Source of the DNA: Bradyrhizobium sp. CB1650
Lineage (GTDB): Bacteria; Pseudomonadota; Alphaproteobacteria; Rhizobiales; Xanthobacteraceae
Direction: 5' to 3'
NCBI RefSeq assembly: GCF_029761915.1
Contig: NZ_CP121695.1
Coordinates: 372,001-436,000, forward strand
Length of the DNA stretch: 64,000 nt
Position numbers and translations under genes: made by a program. A model generated the notes under the pieces. That model had not been told where the DNA came from, made no database searches, and worked only from the letters and a program-made list of their open reading frames with translations. Shown here piece after piece: positions 29,117 through 36,545 of this stretch. The first letter of the stretch is position 1; every line of letters begins with the position of its first letter.

Positions 29117-29839
29117 CTACGCCACGCTCTCCAGAAATGCCTCTTCCGCCGCGTATACCGCGTCGGGCGTGCCGACGTGCATCCAGACACCATCCAGCCG
29201 CAGCCCGAACAGGCGCTCTTGCTCATTGGCACGGTCGAACATCTTGGTCAGCGAGAATTCGCCTTTCGGCGCGTCGGCAAAGATCGACGGCGACAGGATC
29301 GCCGCGCCTGCATAGACGAACGGGACAACCTGGTTTTCCTTCCGCTTCCGCAAGGTTCCGTCCGGCAGCATGCCGTAGTCGCCGCGGCCGCCATAGCCGA
29401 TGCTGGTGGCGGTCGGTGCCATCAAGAGCAGGATGTCCATCCGCGTGGGGTCGAAGTTTTCGGCAAGCCGTGCCAGGTTCGAGCGGACGCCGTCGATCCA
29501 CAGCGTGTCGGAATTGACGTGGAAAAACGGCGCATCGCCGAGCAGCGGTAGTGCCTTGACCACGCCACCGCCGGTGCCAAGCACCTGGTCTCGCTCATCG
29601 GAAATGATCACGCGCGGATGCTGGCGGCCTGCGACGTGATTGATGATCTGGTCCGGCAAATAATGCACGTTGACCACCGCTTCGGTCACGCCGGCTTGGT
29701 CGAGCTTGTCGAGTACGTGGTCGAGCAGGGGCTGTCCGGCCACCGACACCAGCGGCTTCGGCATCCGGTCCGTCAGCGGACGCATGCGCAGGCCAAGCCC
29801 TGCGGCGAGCACCATGGCTTTGGTCGGTTTGACGGACAT
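29117..29839 (-). CDS. murU: Sugar-1-phosphate nucleotidyltransferase, MurU-like
   Basis: A 240-residue nucleotidyltransferase with the signature KAMVLAAGLGLRMRPLTDRMPKPLV and the metal-binding FFHVNSDTLWIDG. Size and the following GTGGGVV segment fit MurU, the MurNAc-1-phosphate uridylyltransferase of the peptidoglycan recycling shortcut in which AmgK first phosphorylates MurNAc. A TsaE-AmgK-type fusion lies two genes upstream in the same run, which supports MurU over a mannose-1-phosphate guanylyltransferase. It follows a hairpin and the PilZ gene. Confidence 0.8.
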   Translation of the reverse strand: MSVKPTKAMVLAAGLGLRMRPLTDRMPKPLVSVAGQPLLDHVLDKLDQAGVTEAVVNVHYLPDQIINHVAGRQHPRVIISDERDQVLGTGGGVVKALPLLGDAPFFHVNSDTLWIDGVRSNLARLAENFDPTRMDILLLMAPTATSIGYGGRGDYGMLPDGTLRKRKENQVVPFVYAGAAILSPSIFADAPKGEFSLTKMFDRANEQERLFGLRLDGVWMHVGTPDAVYAAEEAFLESVA

Positions 29840-29885
29840 TCCTCAGACTCTCGAAATTCGCGGCCGCAACAATCCTATCACGGGG

Positions 29886-29915
29886 GGCGGTCGACCGTAC
29901 CGTTCATCGACCGCC
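29886..29915. other. Strong hairpin between PilZ gene and murU
   Basis: GGCGGTCGA and TCGACCGCC, nine-base arms around a twelve-base loop, lie in the 116-base gap between the two leftward genes. No T-run follows on the minus strand, so it may act as an mRNA stability or processing element rather than a terminator. Confidence 0.5.
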
Positions 29916-29955
29916 TTAATCACCCGACGTGACGTTTGTACGACGGGTGTGGCCA

Positions 29956-30273
29956 TCATGCGTCGGCGGATGTGGAGCGCGTCTTTTTCTTCTTGTTGCC
30001 CAGCTTGAGAAAATTGACGCCGATCTGATCACCATTGACCCAGGCGAGCTCGCAGCGCCGGTACGCAAGTCCGGTCGATGACAGCAGCAGGAAGAATTCC
30101 TTGAGATGCAAGCCTTCGACCGAGCCGTCGATGGTCAGCTTGGCGCCGGTCTCGGAGACGTCCTCCATGGTGCAGTCGCGCCGCCAGGTACCGTCGATTC
30201 CCATCATGTGGGCCGGAATCCCGCGTTCGAAAACAACACGGCTGTTCCCGCGCTGATCCGTCTTCACCGCCAT
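29956..30273 (-). CDS. PilZ-domain protein
   Basis: A 105-residue single PilZ domain. The c-di-GMP signatures are partly present: an RxxxR-like RGNSRVVFER near residues 8-17 and DVSETGAKL (D/NxSxxG). The C-terminus is a basic NKKKKTR tail. The ATG at 30273 is preferred because GGAGCAAGGGCAG precedes it; a GTG at 30318 would add 15 residues. A c-di-GMP effector or a diverged non-binder are both possible. Confidence 0.75.
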   Translation of the reverse strand: MAVKTDQRGNSRVVFERGIPAHMMGIDGTWRRDCTMEDVSETGAKLTIDGSVEGLHLKEFFLLLSSTGLAYRRCELAWVNGDQIGVNFLKLGNKKKKTRSTSADA

Positions 30274-30362
30274 CTGCCCTTGCTCCAGCCCGTAGCTATC
30301 CGGCTGCCTCGCCGCCACAATACCGGCGTCTTGGCTAACAGCCGGTAAATCGGGGCTTCTGG

Positions 30363-31886
30363 TCAGGCTTGGGGTGGCGGGACGTTGGCGAGGTACCAGT
30401 CGCGCAAATGGGTCAGCGCGGGGTGGGCTAGCGAACGTTGTAGATAGGTCCAGATCCGCGGCTGGTGACGCAGATAATGCGGCTTGCCGTCGCGGCGGTT
30501 GAGCCGGGCAAAGGTGCCGAGCAGGCGCGTGTTCCGTTGCGCCGACATGATGGCGTAGAGCTCGGCGAAGCTGGCCGGATCGAAGCTCGCGTCCTGCACG
30601 CGGCGCGCCTTGATGTAGCGCGACAACAGCGTCAGCTCGAGGCCTTCGGGCACGTCGATCCGGGCGTCCTGAAGCAGCGACACCACGTCGTAGGATTGCG
30701 GCCCCAGCACGGTGTCCTGGAAATCGATCACGCCGACGCGCGCGATACCGTTACGGTCGGCAAGCCAGATCATGTTGGGCGAATGGAAGTCGCGCAGCAC
30801 CCAGGTCTTTGGGGCTGCCATCGGCTTCCGCAACAGCTCGCGCCACATCGCGACGAATTCGGCGCGGGCCTCGTCACTCAGCGGAGCATTGCGGTCGGGC
30901 AGATACCATTCCGGCATCAATCCGATTTCGATCAGCAGCGCGTCGGTGTCGAAGACCGGGATGGCGTAGGTCGTTTCTCCTGCAAGCGGCAGCGTCTCCG
31001 GCAACATCTTGGCGTGGAGCGCGGCCAACAGGTCGATCGCGGCTTCGTAGCGCTCGGGAAGCGGCCGCGGCGGATCGCCTTCGATCACGCCCTCGCTGCC
31101 GAAGTCCTCGGTGATCAGGAAACCATGGTCGAGATCGGCATGGTGGATTGCGGGTGCCGAGATGCCCTGCGCCCGTAAGCCCTCGTCGATGGCAACGAAG
31201 GGCTTGACGTTCTCGGCGAGATGCACCGCGGCGCTGTAGGATTTTCCGTTGTAGATCGCCGCACCATCCGGCCGCTGCGGAAAGTTCATGAGGATGACGG
31301 TGCCGTCGTCGCGCAGCAGCCGCGCGTAGGAGCGGGTCGAAGCATCGCCGGCCATGCGACGGCGCGCTGCGTCGAGATAGCCGGACGCGTCGAGGAATTC
31401 GCGCAGCGCCTTCAGCCGCGCGACTTGCGCGGCACCCTTGCCATAACCGGTGATGTCGGCGGCGCGCGCAGTCGAGCCCAGCCTCGGACGGTGTGTCAGC
31501 GCGATCTCGATGCGGTCTTCAGGCATCGCCGACGGCGCGCGCTCCGGCCATTCGATCAGCACAAGTGTGCCGTCCGGCAGCGGCGACAGCCCGATCTCCT
31601 CGAGCTCGCTTTCGTCCTCCACGCGATAAAGATCGGCATGCAGCACCGGGAATGGCGGCAACTCATAGCCCTGCACCAGCGTGAAGGTCGGGCTCGGCAC
31701 TTCCAGCGCTTCGTCGTCGGCGAGATAGCGGATCATGGCGCGCGCCGCCGCGGTCTTGCCGGCGCCGAGATCGCCAGAGAGGGCGATGAGGTCGCCCGGG
31801 CCGACCAGCAGGGCGAGATCGGCCATTAGCTGTGCGGTGGCCGTCTCGCTGGCAAGCGCGACGGAGAATGTGGTCGGTGCGGTCAT
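30363..31886 (-). CDS. tsaE: TsaE - aminoglycoside phosphotransferase-like (AmgK) fusion
   Basis: A 507-residue two-domain protein. Residues 1-160 are TsaE, the ATPase that resets the TsaBD complex in t6A37 tRNA modification: Walker A GDLGAGKT at 38-45 and the VPSPTFTLVQGYE motif. Residues about 175-507 are an APH/ChoK-type kinase with DFHSPNMIW (catalytic loop) and GVIDFQDTVLGPQSYD (metal loop), matching AmgK, the MurNAc/GlcNAc anomeric kinase. The two activities have no obvious shared substrate. The stop overlaps nothing downstream, but the start overlaps divL by four bases. Confidence 0.92.
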   Translation of the reverse strand: MTAPTTFSVALASETATAQLMADLALLVGPGDLIALSGDLGAGKTAAARAMIRYLADDEALEVPSPTFTLVQGYELPPFPVLHADLYRVEDESELEEIGLSPLPDGTLVLIEWPERAPSAMPEDRIEIALTHRPRLGSTARAADITGYGKGAAQVARLKALREFLDASGYLDAARRRMAGDASTRSYARLLRDDGTVILMNFPQRPDGAAIYNGKSYSAAVHLAENVKPFVAIDEGLRAQGISAPAIHHADLDHGFLITEDFGSEGVIEGDPPRPLPERYEAAIDLLAALHAKMLPETLPLAGETTYAIPVFDTDALLIEIGLMPEWYLPDRNAPLSDEARAEFVAMWRELLRKPMAAPKTWVLRDFHSPNMIWLADRNGIARVGVIDFQDTVLGPQSYDVVSLLQDARIDVPEGLELTLLSRYIKARRVQDASFDPASFAELYAIMSAQRNTRLLGTFARLNRRDGKPHYLRHQPRIWTYLQRSLAHPALTHLRDWYLANVPPPQA

Positions 31887-34387
31887 TCGGCGGCGTCGCG
31901 ATGCGCCGCCTGGTCGGTGGGGAAGTCACAGATCACGACCGTGCCTCTGCCGACGATCGAATCCACCCGCACCTTGCCGCCATGCAGCTCGACGAAGGAG
32001 CGCACCAGCGAAAGGCCGAGCCCGGCACCGCGGTGACGCGAGCCCTGCGAGCGGCTTTCGAACCAGTTGAACACCTTGTCCCTCATGTCGGCAGGTATTC
32101 CAGGCCCGGAATCTGTCACAGTAAAGACCACGCTGCGCTTGGTGCGGCGCGCGCTGATGCCGACGGTGGAATCCTGTGGAGAAAATCCGACGGCGTTGGC
32201 GAGGAGGTTGTAGAGCACCTGCACCACGCGCTTCTCGTCGCCGACGAAGCTGCCGACATCGGGCGCGATCTCGACCTTGAGGCGGATGCGGTCGGTGGCG
32301 AGCCGGTCCTGGATGCCCTCGGCGGCAAGCTCGATCGTCTTGCTGACGTCGACCGGGCCGAGCTCCAGCTTCATGGCGCCGGCGTCGATGGTCGCGAGAT
32401 CGAGGATGTTGTTGGTGAGCGCCAGCAGCGCGTTGGTCGATTTGGTGACGTAGTCGAGATATTCGGCCTGTTTCGGCGTCAGCGGCCCGGTCGAGGGATC
32501 GCTGAGGAAATGCGCGAAGCCGATGATGGTGGTGAGCGGCGCCCGCAGCTCGTAGGAGACGTGGTGGACGAAATCCACCTTCATCTGGTCGGCAGCCTCC
32601 AGCGCCTCGTTGCGTTCGCGCAGCGCCCGCTCGACGTTCTCTGTATCGGTGATGTCCTGGAACGTCAGCATGGTCGCCCCGTCGGGCAGCGGCCGGATCA
32701 TGCCATCCAGCACGCTGCCGTCCTTGCGCTCGAGCTTCAGCGGCACGTCGATGCGGTTCTCGATCGAGGTGATGGCCTCGCGGATCTGCCGCCAGACGAA
32801 GGGGTCGTCGTACAATTGGTGGCACCAGCCTTCGACCGTCTGGATATGCGGCTCTTCGCGCAGCGCCTCGCTCGACAGCTTCCACATCCGGGCAAAGGCC
32901 GGGTTGAAAAGCTGCGCCTTGCCGTTGCTGCCGAACACCGCCACGCCCTCGGCGAGGCTGTCCAGCGTCTCGCGCTGGACGCGGATCAGGCCGTCGAAGC
33001 GGCGGGCGAGGTCGAGACTCTCGGTGACGTCGTCGAACAGATAGGTGACGCCGCCTTCAGGGTTCGGCGTGGTGACGACCGAGAGCGCGCGCCCGTCCGG
33101 CAAAAACCAGGTGTCCTTTGCCGTCTCGACTGCGCGATAGGCCTCGTGCAGCTTGGCCTTCCAGGCGCGGAAGTCCGGCTGCTCCGGCAATTTGCGCGCG
33201 GCGCGGAGCTGATCGAGCACGCTCGAATCGTCGGGATTTGAGTCGAGGAAAGTGCGGTCGAGGTCCCACAGCCGCCGATAGGAGTCGTTGTAGAAGGCGA
33301 GCCGCCGCTGGCCGTCGAACACGGCGACGCCCGAGGAGAGCTGGTCGAGCGTGCGACGATGCGCTTCCGCCATCCGGACCAGCGCCGAGCTCAGCGCATC
33401 CGCTTCGCTGGCGTCGATGGCCACCCCGACACTGCCGCCGCCGACGTGGACGGCGCGCACGTCATAGATGCGGCGCTCGCCGCCGATCACGATCGGCAGC
33501 CGCGAGGTGAAGTTTGCGTCTTCCTTGAGGCTGCGTTCCATGGCGGTGCGGTCGGCGCTGTCGAGCAGCTCGAGTTTGCGATCCTGGGCGTCGGTGACGC
33601 TGGTCGCCTCGGTCGCGCGCATATAGGCGGCATTGGCGTAGGCCAGCGCGCCGTTGTCGGCCTTGGCCCAGATCGGCCACGGGGCTGCCGCGGCGAAGCC
33701 GCGCAGCATCTCGGTCTCGTCGAGCAGCGCCTTGTGGCGCAGGCTGGTCTCGGCCAGTTCGCGCCGCAGGCCTGACAGTTCGCGAATCCTGACGATGGCC
33801 TGGCCGCCGATGGCGCGGCCGATGGCCTCGAGCGTGTGGCCGTTGGCGGTGGTCAAGGTGAGCTGGAACCCGTCGCCGTGGTCGCGCAGCGCGTCAACTG
33901 CATGATCCATCCGGAGCGCCGGCTCCGGCGGCAGCCAGGTTCCGAAAGCGAGCATGCGCTGCGGCGAGGAGTCGCGTGGCAGCACCATGGAGATGTCGCC
34001 CGAGATTTGCGCGCGGCTGTCGCCGGCCGGCCAGGAGATCAGGATTTGCGGCTCGGCGAACAGCAACGCACCGAAGCGGTCGGCCTGGAGCTGCAGTTCC
34101 CCGATCCGCGCACGCAGCCGCGCCTCACTCTTCGCCGTGCGCACGCGCGTGCGCATCAAGAGGATTGCGGCCACGACCGAGAAGCCGAGCAGGGCCAGCG
34201 CGATGGTCAGCACCGCGATTTCCTGCCGGTTGAAGTCCAGCAACGTAGAGAGGGTGTCGACGAGGTCGGCGGCCTGGGCCGGCGCAGCCGGCAGCAACGC
34301 CGCGAGGGCGCTTCCCATCAGGCCGTTGCGCGCCAGCGATGTGCACGACAGCAGCGTCCGACGCATCGACACGATCACGCCTGACAT
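31883..34387 (-). CDS. divL: DivL-type sensor kinase with tyrosine in place of the phospho-acceptor histidine
   Basis: An 834-residue membrane-anchored PAS sensor kinase. An N-terminal hydrophobic segment plus a span at about 58-78 precede PAS regions (about 225-330, 340-455, 470-585). In the HisKA helix the motif reads VHHVSYELRAPLTT: Tyr612 stands where His should be, codon TAC at 32552-32554. The ATPase motifs are intact (NLLANAV, DSGPGIP, GAGLGLSLV). This is the DivL hallmark; in Caulobacter DivL acts as a non-canonical regulator that activates CckA and so the CtrA pathway. The tsaE fusion follows with overlap. Ortholog call is by motif and context. Confidence 0.88.
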   Translation of the reverse strand: MSGVIVSMRRTLLSCTSLARNGLMGSALAALLPAAPAQAADLVDTLSTLLDFNRQEIAVLTIALALLGFSVVAAILLMRTRVRTAKSEARLRARIGELQLQADRFGALLFAEPQILISWPAGDSRAQISGDISMVLPRDSSPQRMLAFGTWLPPEPALRMDHAVDALRDHGDGFQLTLTTANGHTLEAIGRAIGGQAIVRIRELSGLRRELAETSLRHKALLDETEMLRGFAAAAPWPIWAKADNGALAYANAAYMRATEATSVTDAQDRKLELLDSADRTAMERSLKEDANFTSRLPIVIGGERRIYDVRAVHVGGGSVGVAIDASEADALSSALVRMAEAHRRTLDQLSSGVAVFDGQRRLAFYNDSYRRLWDLDRTFLDSNPDDSSVLDQLRAARKLPEQPDFRAWKAKLHEAYRAVETAKDTWFLPDGRALSVVTTPNPEGGVTYLFDDVTESLDLARRFDGLIRVQRETLDSLAEGVAVFGSNGKAQLFNPAFARMWKLSSEALREEPHIQTVEGWCHQLYDDPFVWRQIREAITSIENRIDVPLKLERKDGSVLDGMIRPLPDGATMLTFQDITDTENVERALRERNEALEAADQMKVDFVHHVSYELRAPLTTIIGFAHFLSDPSTGPLTPKQAEYLDYVTKSTNALLALTNNILDLATIDAGAMKLELGPVDVSKTIELAAEGIQDRLATDRIRLKVEIAPDVGSFVGDEKRVVQVLYNLLANAVGFSPQDSTVGISARRTKRSVVFTVTDSGPGIPADMRDKVFNWFESRSQGSRHRGAGLGLSLVRSFVELHGGKVRVDSIVGRGTVVICDFPTDQAAHRDAAE

Positions 34388-34441
34388 AATTGCCCCAAGA
34401 TCGCACGAATTTACGCGCGACGACTTTCCCCCGCCGCACGC

Positions 34442-34486
34442 GAATCAAACGACAATATCCTCAAGCTGACTCGACCGGTAAGAGTC
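34442..34486. promoter_or_regulatory. GANTC cluster upstream of divL
   Basis: GAATC (34442-34446), GACTC (34468-34472) and GAGTC (34482-34486) lie within 45 bases, 55-100 bases before the divL ATG; a fourth site, GATTC, is at 34557-34561. GANTC is the CcrM methylation site used for cell-cycle control in alphaproteobacteria. Sites of this kind are rare in GC-rich DNA, so three within 45 bases is more than expected. Confidence 0.55.
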
Positions 34487-34580
34487 CAGATCGTGAACGC
34501 AAAGGCGGCCCCACAAAAATGCCTGTCACCTCGTTCCAGCCAACGCAATTCCGCGATGATTCGGCAGGAATTGCCGCGCG

Positions 34581-35039
34581 TTAGCGGCCGGTCGAGCCGA
34601 AACCGCCGGCGCCGCGATGCGTCGCCGATAGCGAAGCGACGGGAACCAGTGCGGCCTGCACCACGGGCGCGATCACCATCTGCGCGATGCGTTCGCCGCG
34701 CTTGATCACGAAGGGCGCTTCGCCGTGGTTGATCAGGATCACCTTGATCTCGCCGCGATAGTCCGCGTCGATCGTTCCCGGCGAGTTCAGCACGGTCACG
34801 CCGTGCTTGGCGGCGAGTCCGGAGCGCGGCCGCACCTGGGCCTCGTATCCGGCCGGCAAGGCGATCGCCAGTCCCGTCGGCACCAGCGCATGTTTGCCGG
34901 GCGCCAGCGTCAGAGGTGCGTCCTCGGGAACCGCCGCCATCAGGTCGAGGCCGGCAGCCTCAGTGGTCTGATAGGCAGGCAGCGGCAGGCCATCGGCGTG
35001 GGCCAGACGCTGCAGTTCGACGGTGACCTTCGTGCTCAA
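34581..35039 (-). CDS. dut: Deoxyuridine 5'-triphosphate nucleotidohydrolase
   Basis: A 152-residue homotrimeric dUTPase that keeps uracil out of DNA and supplies dUMP. The five family motifs are present: [43 protein letters not shown] and the C-terminal [11 protein letters not shown] arm that closes over the nucleotide. The start overlaps the coaBC stop by four bases; the coaBC-dut pairing is common in bacteria. Confidence 0.97.
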   Translation of the reverse strand: MSTKVTVELQRLAHADGLPLPAYQTTEAAGLDLMAAVPEDAPLTLAPGKHALVPTGLAIALPAGYEAQVRPRSGLAAKHGVTVLNSPGTIDADYRGEIKVILINHGEAPFVIKRGERIAQMVIAPVVQAALVPVASLSATHRGAGGFGSTGR

Positions 35040-36487
35040 GATGCGGGCTCCAGGGGTTTGTCGGCCACGCTCTTTGCGACATGCGCGATCAGTTCAGTGG
35101 CGACCTGTTCCTTGGTCATTACCGGCCAGGAATCAACCGCGATCTCGCCGTTCTTCTCACCATTCTTGCGGCTGATGAGGTGAACGGTGTTGCGGTCGCC
35201 CCCCATCACGCCGGTTGCGGGTGAGACGTCGTTGGCGACGATCCAGTCGCAGCCCTTGCGGACAAGCTTGGATTTGGCGTTGTCGATCAGATGCTCGGTC
35301 TCAGCGGCAAAGCCGATGACGAGCGGCGGACGCTTGTCCGTCAGTTTCGAGATCGTGGCGAGGATGTCGGGGTTCTCGACGAGTTGGAGCGGCGGCATGC
35401 CGGCCGATGTCTTCTTCAGCTTCTGCTCGCCTTCATTGGCGACCCGCCAGTCCGCGACGGCAGCCGCGAAGATCGCGATGTCGACCGGAAGGGAGGCCTG
35501 GACGTGCTCCAGCATCTGCCGCGCCGATTCGACATGTTGGACGGTAACGCCGTCGGGATCGCCGAGGTCGACTGGGCCGCTCACCAAAATGACCTCGGCG
35601 CCTGCGGCCTGTGCGGCCGCCGCGATGGCAAAGCCCTGCTTGCCGGAGGAGCGGTTGGCGATGTAGCGCACCGGGTCGATCGGCTCGTGCGTCGGGCCCG
35701 CGGTGATCAGCACGCGCTTGCCGGCGAGCGGACGCGGCACCGGCGGCCGCAACAGGCGCTCGGCGGCCGCCGCGATCTCGATCGCCTCCGACATGCGGCC
35801 GACGCCGGCTTCGCCGGCTTCGGCCATCTCGCCGGCATTGGGCCCGATCAGCATCACGCCGTCGCGCTGGAGCTGCGCGACGTTGCGTCGCGTTGCCGCG
35901 TTGTTCCACATCAGCGGATTCATCGCCGGCGCGAGCAGGATCTTGCGGTTGGTCGCGAGCAGGATGGCGCTGGCAAGATCATCGGCGTGGCCGCCTGCCA
36001 TCTTGGCCAGCAGGTCGGCCGTGGCCGGCGCCACCACGATCAGATCGCAGTCGCGCGCCAGCCGGATATGGCCGGCATCGAACTCGCTCTGGGGGTCGAA
36101 CAGGTCGGTGTAGACGCGCTCATGGGAGAGTGCGCTCACCGCCAGCGGCGTGACGAATTGCTGCGCCGCCCTGGTCAGCACGCAGCGGACCTCGATGCGG
36201 CGCTTCTTGAGCCGTCGGATCAGGTCGAGCGATTTATAGGCCGCGATCCCGCCGCCGATGATCAGGGTGACGCTGGCCTCGGGGAGGGCGCTGGTGCGTG
36301 GGAGTGCCGGGGCTGGAGCGACATCGGGCGGTGCCGCCGATGGTGTCAGCGGCTCCTCGCGGCCCTCGATCAGCTCGCGCAGGATGACCCGGACCTCTTC
36401 CTCGACCGATCTGCGGTTCTTGGCCGAGCGCAGGCGCAAATAGGTTTTGACGTTCTCGTCGAGCTTGCGGATGGTCAGGCTTGCCAT
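35036..36487 (-). CDS. coaBC: Ribbon-helix-helix domain fused to bifunctional CoaBC (Dfp)
   Basis: CoaBC makes phosphopantetheine: CoaB joins phosphopantothenate and cysteine with CTP, CoaC decarboxylates the product with FMN. The ATG at 36487 has a GGAGGG site. Residues 1-40 ([10 protein letters not shown]...[16 protein letters not shown]) are a FitA/VapB-like ribbon-helix-helix; 41-71 are a Pro/Ala linker; CoaC spans about 72-246 with His140 in AGHIRL and the PAMN motif at 187-190; CoaB spans about 256-483 with [26 protein letters not shown]. coli CoaBC has no such N-terminal domain. The flap that normally holds a catalytic cysteine reads [11 protein letters not shown] without it. dut overlaps downstream. 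Confidence 0.95.
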   Translation of the reverse strand: MASLTIRKLDENVKTYLRLRSAKNRRSVEEEVRVILRELIEGREEPLTPSAAPPDVAPAPALPRTSALPEASVTLIIGGGIAAYKSLDLIRRLKKRRIEVRCVLTRAAQQFVTPLAVSALSHERVYTDLFDPQSEFDAGHIRLARDCDLIVVAPATADLLAKMAGGHADDLASAILLATNRKILLAPAMNPLMWNNAATRRNVAQLQRDGVMLIGPNAGEMAEAGEAGVGRMSEAIEIAAAAERLLRPPVPRPLAGKRVLITAGPTHEPIDPVRYIANRSSGKQGFAIAAAAQAAGAEVILVSGPVDLGDPDGVTVQHVESARQMLEHVQASLPVDIAIFAAAVADWRVANEGEQKLKKTSAGMPPLQLVENPDILATISKLTDKRPPLVIGFAAETEHLIDNAKSKLVRKGCDWIVANDVSPATGVMGGDRNTVHLISRKNGEKNGEIAVDSWPVMTKEQVATELIAHVAKSVADKPLEPAS

Positions 36488-36504
36488 GACGCCCTCCAGC
36501 GGAA

Positions 36505-36545
36505 TGATAGCGATGCTATCACTCGCGTGATTGCAGTGCAATCAC
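36505..36545. promoter_or_regulatory. Paired palindromes upstream of the ribbon-helix-helix-CoaBC gene
   Basis: Two palindromes of the same form sit 18-58 bases before the start codon: TGATAGCG-A-TGCTATCA (36505-36521) and TGATTGCA-G-TGCAATCA (36528-36544, extendable to 9-base arms by the flanking G and C). Both fit TGATwGCr-n-TGCwATCA; the centres are 23 bases apart. From memory, the Neisseria FitA operator uses TGCTATCA/TGATAGCA half-sites, and TGCTATCA is present exactly here. The second palindrome overlaps the ubiB stop codon. Confidence 0.75.
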
